Source of the DNA: Isotricha intestinalis
Lineage: Eukaryota; Ciliophora; Litostomatea; Vestibuliferida; Isotrichidae
NCBI GenBank assembly: GCA_023807065.1
Contig: JAJJLU010003839.1
Coordinates: 1 to 28,491 of the forward strand
Direction of reading: 5' to 3'
Length of the DNA stretch: 28,491 nt
Shown: positions 1 to 9,400 of the stretch, piece after piece
How positions within the stretch are numbered: position 1 is the first letter of the stretch
Layout of the letters: the number at the start of each line of letters is the position of its first letter
Translations under genes and position numbers: made by a program
The notes under the pieces: generated by a model
Database searches by the model: none
Told to the model about the DNA's origin: nothing
Seen by the model: only the letters and a program-made list of their open reading frames with translations

Positions 1-42
1 AAAAAAATTTAAAAAATAACTCATCTTAAAATTTAAAAAAAA

Positions 43-924
43 ATGAAAAGTGAATATATAGAAAAAGAATTTGAAATTTATTCTGAATTTGCAAAGCACT
101 TATTAACAATATCAAACAAAAACGATATTTTACATATAAGCTTACGTAACGTTCATAACGGTCTTCTTTTTGAAGATGCATATTCTTTAGAAAGACTAGT
201 AAAAATAGCAAATTACTATACTAATTTTTCAACAATAGAACAAATAACAAAAGAATTATGTAAATTATCAGAAGAAAAAAAAATAGAATTAGAAACAAGT
301 GAAAAATCAATGATATTAAAATTTATAAATCCATTTAAAAATATAAAAGAATTACCAATGAAAATACCTTATATAGAATATCCATTTAATGATGAACCAA
401 ATGCAATGGTAACAAGAAGAGAAAAAGAAATGATATTAAAGTGGATAAATATAGAAAAAGAATTAGATTTAAAATTAATATATAAAGCTTCAATTGATGG
501 TGATACTCCTGCAATTTTTCATCATAAAGTTAATGGTATTAAAAATACTTTAACTATAATTTTAACTGATAAAGGTTTTAGATGTGGAGGTTTTATTTCT
601 AATGATTGGAAAACTAATTCTGATTATGATAAAAATGATAAATTATCTTTTTTATTTTCTATTGAAAAAAAAGAATGCTATTTTAATAAAGATGGTTTCT
701 GTAATTATAATCATCCTAATTTTGGACCTTCTTTTGGTCAAGGTTTTGATTTGTGTATAGGAGAAAATGTTTCTAATTTTTTCACTACTAATAAACATTA
801 TAGTGAATTTCCCACTTCTTATGGGGATAAAGGAAAAACTCCAAAATATGCTTTAACTGGAGGATTTAAAAATTTTAATGTTAAGGATATTGAAGTTTAT
901 GAAGTTATTGTTGTTGATGAATAA
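43..924 (+). CDS. TLDc-domain protein, left palindrome copy
   Basis: A 293-residue protein. Residues about 120-293 match the TLDc domain: a helix with KEMILKWI, then LIYKASIDGD..FHHKVNG..TLTIILTDKGFRCGGF, then a Trp (DWKT), then FLFSI, and a C-terminal FNVKDIEVYEV strand. TLDc proteins in animals (OXR1, NCOA7, TLDC2) are linked to oxidative-stress protection and V-ATPase regulation, while many protists carry expanded families of unknown role. Residues 1-115 are an acidic and hydrophobic lead-in of the kind that precedes TLDc in several protist proteins. I recognise no further domain there. There is no signal peptide or membrane segment, so it is probably cytosolic. It ends in tandem stops (TAA TGA). 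The ATG follows an A-rich leader. An exact second copy lies in the other arm, so the true gene number may be one. Confidence 0.85.
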   Translation: MKSEYIEKEFEIYSEFAKHLLTISNKNDILHISLRNVHNGLLFEDAYSLERLVKIANYYTNFSTIEQITKELCKLSEEKKIELETSEKSMILKFINPFKNIKELPMKIPYIEYPFNDEPNAMVTRREKEMILKWINIEKELDLKLIYKASIDGDTPAIFHHKVNGIKNTLTIILTDKGFRCGGFISNDWKTNSDYDKNDKLSFLFSIEKKECYFNKDGFCNYNHPNFGPSFGQGFDLCIGENVSNFFTTNKHYSEFPTSYGDKGKTPKYALTGGFKNFNVKDIEVYEVIVVDE

Positions 925-1175
925 TGATATTTATGTTTCAATTTGATTTAAATTTTTTTTTTATTATTTAAATTAATTTATTCATAAATGTTTTTTTCTT
1001 TTTTTTAGTTATAATGTTTTTATTTGATGAAGTATGTTTATTTTTTTTTTAAAAAAAAATAAACATACTTCATCAAATAAAAACATTATAACTAAAAAAA
1101 AGAAAAAAACATTTATGAATAAATTAATTTAAATAATAAAAAAAAAATTTAAATCAAATTGAAACATAAATATCA
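925..1175. other. Palindrome centre between the two TLDc copies
   Basis: This is the 3' flank of the TLDc gene mirrored on itself, containing only T/A-rich sequence. The turn-around point is a T10/A9 run at 1041-1059. There is no loop or spacer, unlike most natural long inverted repeats. No gene is seen. Confidence 0.85.
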
Positions 1176-2057
1176 TTATTCATCAACAACAATAACTTCA
1201 TAAACTTCAATATCCTTAACATTAAAATTTTTAAATCCTCCAGTTAAAGCATATTTTGGAGTTTTTCCTTTATCCCCATAAGAAGTGGGAAATTCACTAT
1301 AATGTTTATTAGTAGTGAAAAAATTAGAAACATTTTCTCCTATACACAAATCAAAACCTTGACCAAAAGAAGGTCCAAAATTAGGATGATTATAATTACA
1401 GAAACCATCTTTATTAAAATAGCATTCTTTTTTTTCAATAGAAAATAAAAAAGATAATTTATCATTTTTATCATAATCAGAATTAGTTTTCCAATCATTA
1501 GAAATAAAACCTCCACATCTAAAACCTTTATCAGTTAAAATTATAGTTAAAGTATTTTTAATACCATTAACTTTATGATGAAAAATTGCAGGAGTATCAC
1601 CATCAATTGAAGCTTTATATATTAATTTTAAATCTAATTCTTTTTCTATATTTATCCACTTTAATATCATTTCTTTTTCTCTTCTTGTTACCATTGCATT
1701 TGGTTCATCATTAAATGGATATTCTATATAAGGTATTTTCATTGGTAATTCTTTTATATTTTTAAATGGATTTATAAATTTTAATATCATTGATTTTTCA
1801 CTTGTTTCTAATTCTATTTTTTTTTCTTCTGATAATTTACATAATTCTTTTGTTATTTGTTCTATTGTTGAAAAATTAGTATAGTAATTTGCTATTTTTA
1901 CTAGTCTTTCTAAAGAATATGCATCTTCAAAAAGAAGACCGTTATGAACGTTACGTAAGCTTATATGTAAAATATCGTTTTTGTTTGATATTGTTAATAA
2001 GTGCTTTGCAAATTCAGAATAAATTTCAAATTCTTTTTCTATATATTCACTTTTCAT
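1176..2057 (-). CDS. TLDc-domain protein, right palindrome copy
   Basis: Identical over all 293 residues to the plus-strand copy at 43-924: an N-terminal lead-in module of about 115 residues, then a TLDc domain with the LIYKASIDGD and GFRCGGF signatures. Its 5' side borders unique sequence (2100 onward), so this copy is the one most securely anchored to the rest of the window. If the palindrome is artefactual, this is the real locus. The next gene, ending at 2343, is on the same strand, and the 285 bp between them holds only AT-rich DNA, presumably the promoter of this gene. Confidence 0.85.
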   Translation of the reverse strand: MKSEYIEKEFEIYSEFAKHLLTISNKNDILHISLRNVHNGLLFEDAYSLERLVKIANYYTNFSTIEQITKELCKLSEEKKIELETSEKSMILKFINPFKNIKELPMKIPYIEYPFNDEPNAMVTRREKEMILKWINIEKELDLKLIYKASIDGDTPAIFHHKVNGIKNTLTIILTDKGFRCGGFISNDWKTNSDYDKNDKLSFLFSIEKKECYFNKDGFCNYNHPNFGPSFGQGFDLCIGENVSNFFTTNKHYSEFPTSYGDKGKTPKYALTGGFKNFNVKDIEVYEVIVVDE

Positions 2058-2342
2058 TTTTTTTTAAATTTTAAGATGAGTTATTTTTTAAATTTTTTTC
2101 AATTATAATTTATTTGGAATTTCATTAGAAAATTTTTTTTTTTTACTATTTTTTTTTGATAATAATAAGAAGAGATTATAATTTATTTAGTTAGTTCATT
2201 TTTTATTTAAAGATATCACTTGTATAATAAGGAAAAAAAGTTTTTATAAGAATATATATATTTTCGAATATAAATTAAAAATGTTTTATCATAATATTAT
2301 AAAATAAATAAATAAAAATAAAAAATAAGCAAAATTAAAATA

Positions 2343-3344
2343 TTATCCAAACAATCCTTTCAAAAACCTTCCAACTTTACTTTTTTTACTTTCACAAGAA
2401 GTGCCAGAATTTTGGGAAGTTATAGAGCTTTTTTTTTGAATATTATATTTTCTTTTTTTTTCAGCTTCTTCTTTCAAACTTTCTAATTCTTCATTAATTT
2501 GGTCATAAATCATTTTTTTTTGTTTAATTTGATGAGTAATAACATTATTTTTTTCTTTCAAAGACTTTAATTTCTTTTTCATTTCAGGTAAACTTCTTTT
2601 AGCTTTATCAATTTTTTTACTTAATTTAATAAATTTATCTTTTAAATCAGAAATTTTTTTATTAATATTAACATTATCATTTACATTAATATTATTATTA
2701 ATATTATTGCTATTATTATTAATATTATTATTAAATCTATTAATTGAAAATAAACCATTATCATTCATTAAATTATTTGAATTTAAAACAACACTCATAT
2801 TAAAAGGATTTATTCTTTCATTTTGAAAATTAGATTGATTCATTGTTTCTAAAATAGAAGCATTTAAAGTTTCATTTGCATCTGATAATCTTTCTTTTTC
2901 TATTATTGCATCTATTTTTTCTTGAGTTATAAAATTGATTTCATGTTCTAATGTTGATATTTTTTTTTGGGAATTTTCTATTATATTTAATAAAGTTTCT
3001 TTATTTGCTTTTAAATTATTTGTTAATGATATTATATCATTCATTTTTACTTTTTTAAATATGTTTATTAAATATAAATTTATTCCATTGTTTTCTAATC
3101 TGAATTGAAAAAAAGGATTTGAAGCTAATTCTGTTTTTCCTTTTATTAATGATATAATATTTTTATTTGAGTCTTTTAAAAAATTTATTTGACATTCTAA
3201 GTCTTTTTTTAAACTTTCTTCTGTTATTATTTTTGGATTTTCTTTTTTACTTTTATTCTTTTTCACTTCTTCTACTAATTTAAAAGGATTTTTAGTATTT
3301 TCTTCTTCATCTTCTTCTTCATCTATCTTATGTATATTCCTCAT
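2343..3344 (-). CDS. Coiled-coil, Asn-rich hypothetical protein (333 aa)
   Basis: I do not recognise this protein. It starts with an acidic stretch (residues about 8-15, DEEEDEEEN). A charged N-terminal part with repeated FKL/Lys blocks and predicted helices (about 45-165) follows. A low-complexity Asn tract lies at about 205-228, then a heptad-rich coiled coil at about 230-305 (KKISDLKDKFIKLSKKIDKA onward). The C-terminus is short, basic and amphipathic (KVGRFLKGLFG), which could be a membrane- or partner-binding helix. There is no signal peptide or transmembrane segment. The start is the first ATG after in-frame stops. It is probably a structural or scaffold protein, but no function can be assigned. 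Confidence 0.75.
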   Translation of the reverse strand: MRNIHKIDEEEDEEENTKNPFKLVEEVKKNKSKKENPKIITEESLKKDLECQINFLKDSNKNIISLIKGKTELASNPFFQFRLENNGINLYLINIFKKVKMNDIISLTNNLKANKETLLNIIENSQKKISTLEHEINFITQEKIDAIIEKERLSDANETLNASILETMNQSNFQNERINPFNMSVVLNSNNLMNDNGLFSINRFNNNINNNSNNINNNINVNDNVNINKKISDLKDKFIKLSKKIDKAKRSLPEMKKKLKSLKEKNNVITHQIKQKKMIYDQINEELESLKEEAEKKRKYNIQKKSSITSQNSGTSCESKKSKVGRFLKGLFG

Positions 3345-3793
3345 TTGAATATATACTATAATTAAATTATATTTATTTTAAAAATATAATAAACAATTTT
3401 TTTTTTCTTTTTCCTATGAATTATTGAGTTTTATATTATATGATTTTTAAAATGATATTTATTACTTTTTAAATATAAAAAAAGGAACACTATAATATTC
3501 AATATGAAAAAAATAAGTAAATTTATTAAAAATTAAAAACGTTAAAGTTAAAATAAGTTTATTATTGATAACTTTATTTTTAATTTTTTATTTATTTTAT
3601 TTATTTTCAATTTATATTATTTGTTCTTTGCTCTCATTTTTCTTCTTCTTCTTTTTAATCTTCTCATTCTTTTTTTTCTCCACTTTTCTCTCATTTATTT
3701 TTAATTAATATCTTAAAAAATAATTTAATTAATAAATTTATATTTATTATTTATATATTAAATTACTAAAACAATATAATATATAAAAAAAAA
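3345..3793. other. AT-rich spacers flanking the eL41 gene
   Basis: Apart from the eL41 frame at 3617-3694, this 449-base gap holds only A/T-rich spacer. About 272 bases lie on the downstream side of eL41 and 99 on its upstream side. No other frame, RNA gene or clear motif is visible. Confidence 0.7.
3617..3694 (-). CDS. RPL41: Ribosomal protein eL41 (25 aa)
   Basis: A 26-codon reading frame (ATG at 3694, TAA at 3617) encodes a 25-residue, almost entirely Arg/Lys peptide. It contains KWRKKRMRRLKR, RRRRKMR and a C-terminal AKNK. Length, the single Trp at position 5, and the KKRMRRLKR and RKMR blocks match the universally conserved eukaryotic large-subunit protein eL41, among the shortest eukaryotic proteins. 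It lies in the small-to-large subunit bridge of the ribosome. It is far below usual gene-finding length cut-offs and sits in what would otherwise be called intergenic DNA, between the coiled-coil gene and the polycystin-like gene and on the same strand as both. No intron is needed. The Arg codons are all AGA, as expected in so AT-rich a genome. Confidence 0.96.
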   Translation of the reverse strand: MREKWRKKRMRRLKRRRRKMRAKNK

Positions 3794-6361
3794 TTATTCT
3801 TTAATACTTATATCTTCAATTTTAATAATACTACTTTGTTGAGTTCTATCAATAATTGTATCATTAAATAATTTTTTCTTTTTTCCAAATATATTAAAAC
3901 ATCCACAGAAAAATAATTCAAATTTTTTTTTGAATGATAATCTATTTCCATTTAAATATTTATTTTGTTCAATTTCAAATCTTAAATATTCTGTAAAAAT
4001 AGGATAAAATAAATTCAGAAAAAAAAACCTTAAAATAACGATATAAAATAATAAAAGCATAATAGTAAATGTTTGAAAATGGTTATTTAATTGAAGTAAA
4101 GTATTAGTATCTTCTATAAAAAAAATTATTTTTAAATTTGTAATTACACTATAACTATAAGTAGAAAATTCTTTAATATAACTTCCATAAACATAATAAG
4201 TTGTTATTGTCATTCCACAAAGTAAACAAAATATAGTAATTGATAATAATAAATATTCAAAAACACATTTTTTAAAACATATTATTATAATAGTTATGAC
4301 TGAGAAAAATTCAGAATATTTTAAAGAATATAATGAAATTAAAAAAAGAGAGATTAGCTCAAAGTATCTTCCTTTTTTTTGTAAATTCGCGTAATGATAA
4401 AAATCAATAAAATATGGTGAGTTATTATATTTTTGATAATCTACTTTATATTTATTAAAAATAGATACAGAATATACCAAGAAACTAAAAGCAAAAATTA
4501 AAAGTAAATTTTTCATCCTAAATAAAACATTATAAATAATTAAAATAATAATTGAAATTTTCTTAGTTTCTTTCTTTTTGATTTTCTGAAAAATTTTAAT
4601 TAAAATATTACTAAACAAAATAATTAAGATAATAATTCTAACAATATCAAAAATTTTAAGAATTTTCTTATTTTCGTAAATATTACTGATAAAAGGAATA
4701 ATATCATAATAAGAAATAGTAGGATAACCATTAATAGATTTTTGAACTAAAATAACATTAGCTGTAAAAACATTTAAATGAGGTTCATATAAATTAAAAG
4801 TTAATTCAATTCCTTGAATATTCCCTTCTAATAATGCACCACCTTTTTCTTGATATTGATTAGAATTTATTATTTTTTCTAATATTTCATAAGTTTTTGA
4901 AGCATTTTCTTTATCATATGGATTATATCTTATAATAAAACCTGTTTTGTCAAAATTACCATAAAATGTTTTATATGTATGAATTATATCTAATTTTTCT
5001 TCATATTTTATACTTATTTCTTCATTTGAAATATCAGTTTTATCTTTACCTTTTTTATTAAAACCTGAATAATAACATTTTAAATTTGTTATATTTAAAA
5101 ATGTTTTTATTAAATCATTTTCTTTTGATTCATAACAATCTTTTTCTTTTGTTTTAAAAAATCTATATTGAGTTATACCAAAAAATTCCAAGCTTGAATT
5201 ATCTAATTCATTATTGATATTATCAAATTGCATTAATAACTTTAAATATTCATACATACTATATTCTTTAAAAGTAAATTTTTCTCTATTATTTAAAAAA
5301 TTATGACTCATTACATTCATTTTACTCCAATTTTTAATTTTCGAATATTTAAGACCAACAGAAATAAAAGACAAAATAATTAAAATTAAAACAAGCAAAA
5401 AACACAAAAAATTATTTTCAGGTTCATTAACAACTTTTTCAAAATCTTCATTAATATCTTTAGAATCATAATGGTATTTATTTAATCCTTTTAAAATTTT
5501 ACCTTGATTTAACTTTTCAACACAATTAAAAAGATCAAAATTGGAATTAATTATATTAGATTGATTTCCACCTCCTTCATTTTTATTCATAGCTTTTTCT
5601 TGACAAGTTAATAAATTATATTGATCTTTTAATTTTACAATTAAATAAAATATAACATATCCTTCAGGTAAAGTTGAATCACTTGGTTCATAAAAAGAAA
5701 AATATTTTTGTATATTTTCATCTAAACAAACTTCCATTGAATTAAATGAATCATCATATAAATAATAAGTATGAGGAGATATTTTTAATATTTCACATGC
5801 TTTTTCTTTTATTTCGTTAAATAATGTATTACTTGTTAATCTAAAAGTTAATATTGGACCACAAGTTTTTAAATTTTGATAATTTAATTTTCCTAATTTT
5901 GATAATTTATTTAAATTTTCATATGCATTTATTCCTTCTTTTATATTATTTTTAGCATAAAATTCTTCACTTATTTCTAACTTTTTTATTGATATATATG
6001 ATATAGTTAATTGTCTTTGTTGTTCTATTAATCTTTCTATATTTTGAACTTTATATTTATCTTTTAAATTTTCACTTATTTTTTTTTGGATATATAAAAA
6101 TTCTTCTTCAATTTGATGTTCTAAATTTGTGAAATCTGTTACTTTTAAATTATTTGACAATATTTTTTTTTTATTATTTTTAATTTTTAATTCTCCTATT
6201 TTTTTTTGAAGTGTTTGTATTTCTTCTGTTTTTTTATTTATATTCTCTTTTACTTTCCCGTTTATTTCTCTTAATTGATTTAATTCTTTTTCAAGATTCT
6301 TCGATAATTCTATTTTTTCTTTTATTTTATTTTGAATTTCTGCTATTTGTATTTCTTTCAT
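3794..6361 (-). CDS. Polycystin-2-like (PKD2/TRPP) cation channel
   Basis: An 855-residue protein. Residues 1-100 form a charged coiled coil. A soluble segment follows (about 140-250, with an HTYYLYDDSFNSMEV patch). TM1 lies at about 318-338 (CFLLVLILIILSFISVGL). A large loop at about 345-560 contains GIELTFNLYEPHLNVFTANV, the counterpart of the polycystin extracytosolic domain end (FIDFSVYNANINLFCVV in animal PKD2). Hydrophobic helices follow at about 565-590, 605-630, 670-690 and 700-722. A pore-like segment (EFSTYSYSVITNLKIIFFIED, about 735-755) and a last helix ending in FFFLNLFYPIFTEYL (about 765-795) complete the fold. In ciliated protists, PKD2 family members act as Ca2+-permeable channels in ciliary or cell membranes. 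Where animal PKD2 has LGD in the filter, this protein has IED, so selectivity may differ. The N-terminal coiled coil is longer than usual. Its ATG is 83 bp from the divergent 1568-aa gene. Confidence 0.8.
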   Translation of the reverse strand: MKEIQIAEIQNKIKEKIELSKNLEKELNQLREINGKVKENINKKTEEIQTLQKKIGELKIKNNKKKILSNNLKVTDFTNLEHQIEEEFLYIQKKISENLKDKYKVQNIERLIEQQRQLTISYISIKKLEISEEFYAKNNIKEGINAYENLNKLSKLGKLNYQNLKTCGPILTFRLTSNTLFNEIKEKACEILKISPHTYYLYDDSFNSMEVCLDENIQKYFSFYEPSDSTLPEGYVIFYLIVKLKDQYNLLTCQEKAMNKNEGGGNQSNIINSNFDLFNCVEKLNQGKILKGLNKYHYDSKDINEDFEKVVNEPENNFLCFLLVLILIILSFISVGLKYSKIKNWSKMNVMSHNFLNNREKFTFKEYSMYEYLKLLMQFDNINNELDNSSLEFFGITQYRFFKTKEKDCYESKENDLIKTFLNITNLKCYYSGFNKKGKDKTDISNEEISIKYEEKLDIIHTYKTFYGNFDKTGFIIRYNPYDKENASKTYEILEKIINSNQYQEKGGALLEGNIQGIELTFNLYEPHLNVFTANVILVQKSINGYPTISYYDIIPFISNIYENKKILKIFDIVRIIILIILFSNILIKIFQKIKKKETKKISIIILIIYNVLFRMKNLLLIFAFSFLVYSVSIFNKYKVDYQKYNNSPYFIDFYHYANLQKKGRYFELISLFLISLYSLKYSEFFSVITIIIICFKKCVFEYLLLSITIFCLLCGMTITTYYVYGSYIKEFSTYSYSVITNLKIIFFIEDTNTLLQLNNHFQTFTIMLLLFYIVILRFFFLNLFYPIFTEYLRFEIEQNKYLNGNRLSFKKKFELFFCGCFNIFGKKKKLFNDTIIDRTQQSSIIKIEDISIKE

Positions 6362-6444
6362 TTTTCAATTTTTGTTTATTTAAATTAAAACAATATAATA
6401 TATATAAAATTTTGAAAAATAATTATTAAACATTAAAAAAATTA
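6362..6444. promoter_or_regulatory. Divergent intergenic region (83 bp), presumed shared promoter
   Basis: The ATG of the polycystin-like gene (minus) and that of the 1568-aa gene (plus) are separated by 83 bp of A/T-only sequence. Both 5' leaders and both promoters must lie here or inside the genes. No specific motif stands out. Confidence 0.45.
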
Positions 6445-9400
6445 ATGGAAGTCTCACCAGAAATTTTTGCTTGGTTATCGAGTTTAGATATAACAAATCC
6501 ATTTAATCCAAATAATAATGATGATCAACCATTTATTTTTATAATTCCAGAAAAAATCTGTCAATTATTTTTTGGAGGAAAATATATGGATTTAATATTA
6601 AAAAATTTACAAGATTCTTATGAAAAATTATATAATTTAGATTTAAATTATATAGAAAATTTATCAAAATTAGAAAAAATAGATGAAAACAAAGATTATA
6701 TACCAAATAGTGTTAAATTTAATAATTGGCATATTATAAGAGATTGTTTAACAAATTTTGGTATAAATTATAAAGAAGAAATAATAATGAAATTAATAAA
6801 CGGAGATAAATCTATTTTATTAGAAATATTAACAAAAATATATGAAATAATAAATGAATCTCTTAAATTTACAAAAGATACAAAAAGAGAAAATTCACCT
6901 TCAAAAACAAGTGAAATATCAAAAGAAAGTTTAACAATAAGAGAAAAAAATGAAATAATAAATTTAAAAAAAATAAATCCTTCAAAAGAATATATAGAAA
7001 TAGAATCGCCTTTAGAATTCTTCATAATATCTTTATGTAAAAATTTTTATTTAAATCCAAGACAATCAGTAGCATTATTATCAAATAATAGAAAATATTT
7101 AACAATATTATGTAATAAAGGAATAAAAGGTGATTTTGAAAAAATAGAAAAATGGTTAAAAGATATTTCTTTTAATATGAAAACTTTAATATTTTTAATT
7201 AAAAAATATGAAGATGGAAAAAATATATCATATGCGACAATAGGAAGTGCTTTATGTAGTAAAGATTCAAATATAGTAACTGAATGTATTAAATTATTAA
7301 ATATTATTCAACTTGAAATTGGAACTTGTTGGAATTGGATTTATCAAGAAGGAATTGAAAGTTTTATGTTTGCTATTAATAAACATAATAATATTAAAGA
7401 AAATCTACTTAAAGTTTTATGTGATTTTATAAAAGAAGATTATGATAATTTTATTAATGAATTATATAAGAGAATTTATAATAATGAAAAAATCAAAGTT
7501 TTTGAATTTATTTCTTCTATTTTACCTATTTTAAAAAATATTAATGATGTTTTTTATAAAAAAATGCAAAAATTTATTTTTAAAATTTGCTTAGATGAAA
7601 AAGAAGATTATGCTTTTAGTGTTTCTATTTTAGGAGATGCAATATATTATTTTTTTCCTATTGATGAAAGTTATATTAATGCTATTTTAAGTTATTTTGG
7701 TGTTTGTATTCAAAGTGGAAAAAATATTGCTTTTTCTTCTACAATCACTCAAATTTTTTCTCTTCTTGAAAGATTAGGAGAAAATAAAAATAAATATGCT
7801 CCTAAAATTTATAAAAGAGTGGTTTCTTTTTATATTAAAAATTTTGATAATGAAATTTATAAAGAATTTATCTTATTAAATTTCGAACATTTTTTTAATA
7901 ATCATCAAACTGTTCCTCTTAATATATTTCTAGAACCTTTTTTTAATAAAGTTAAAAATTCAAATGTATATTTTTCTTGTGATTTAATTTTTATTTTTAA
8001 AATTATTGAACATCCTAGAATAAGTAGTGATAATTTAATTGAAATTATTGAAATAATTTTAGATGTTTGTTTAAACAATTCAATATTGAATACAATAGTA
8101 AATTTAATTTTAAATTTAATTTTCCAAAAGAAATTAATTAATGAAGTATGTACTTCAGATGATATAAATTATTTAACAAAATTATTCGTTAATTATATTG
8201 ATAAATCATTAAGATTATATAATTTAAATCCTAATGAGAATAAAAATTTATTAGAAACACCTTATGATATTTTAAGTGAAAATTTTACAAATGTAAATGA
8301 ATTAACGTTAAAAAATTTAAAAGAAGCAATTTTAGAATATAGAAAAAATTATAATGCTAATTCAAATTGTCTTTTAGGTTTATTGTGGATTTATCCTGAT
8401 AGTGATGATATTCTTTTATCAAATGAAGAAATATTTAAACCTATATATGAACCAAGAGCAATTGTTGAAAAAAGAATCAGAGAAAAACAAGAAGAAATTG
8501 ATAGAAAAAATTTCACTAAAAAAACTCAAAAAATGTTAGAACAAATGAAAGAAAAAAATTTGAAAAAAATGAAAGGAAAAGAAAATATACGAAATGAAAT
8601 GTTTTTAAAAGAAAATTATTTGAAAAAAAGTTTAGAAAATCAAAGAAAGAGAATTAGTATTATGTCAGGTAAATTAACTGGTTTAGATGATAATAAAAAT
8701 ATTTTAAAGAAATTAAAAGATATTTTCAATAAAGATTTTCCATTAAATAAAGAAATTAAAGATAATAATGGTTTACTTGAATCAAATAATCAAAAAAGTA
8801 ATATTGAGAATGCTATAGAAAAAGCATCAAATAATTTAATTAATAAAAAAGTTTTTTTAAGGTCTTTAAGTGCTGTAAACATAAAAAATAGTGGAGCTAT
8901 TAATTTAGCTTCTAATTATCTTAATTTGAATATTTTAAATAACACCAATAATCAAAATGATGAGATAAAATTCATTGAAAAAATAAATATTATGACTCAA
9001 TTAATTTATCCTGAAGGAACAATTATAAAAATGACAAAAGATAATAATAATTTATATTCAATATCACAAAAAGTAAGAAGTAATTACATTTCAAGTGAAA
9101 TTTATAAAAATTTTCTTTTACCTATTGATTTAAAATATGAAGAAAATAGAGAAAATCAAGCAATAAATGCATATAATAATCAATATAAAAAAAATTTAAG
9201 ATTTTATTTTAGAAATTATTCAAATGAAATAAGACAAACAATAACAAAAAGTAATTTCTTAAAATTATTACGTGATTGTGGTTTTGACAAATATAAAATA
9301 AATTTAGAAGAAATAAATATATCAATAAGAAATATATTTGGAGAATTATTAAATGAATTAACATATGAAGAATATCATACTTTATTAATCCAATTATCAT

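Larger units (their letters stand above)
1..2099. repeat. Perfect 2.1-kb inverted repeat (palindrome) with no spacer
   Basis: Bases x and 2100-x are complementary wherever I checked: the outer ends, the centre and the whole coding part. The two encoded 293-residue proteins are identical. The symmetry centre is the single base at 1050, inside a run of T then A. The left arm starts at the first base of the window, so I cannot see whether the symmetry continues further left. No divergence is visible between the arms, including in the non-coding parts. This means either a very recent event or an artefact (fold-back amplification chimera, missed hairpin adapter, or an assembler turning back on itself). 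Natural options are a hairpin-derived or palindromic chromosome end. Confidence 0.97.

Noticed and set aside
1..40. Telomere at the left edge
   Set aside because: No C4A2/C4A4-type or other G-rich telomeric repeat is present there or at the right end.
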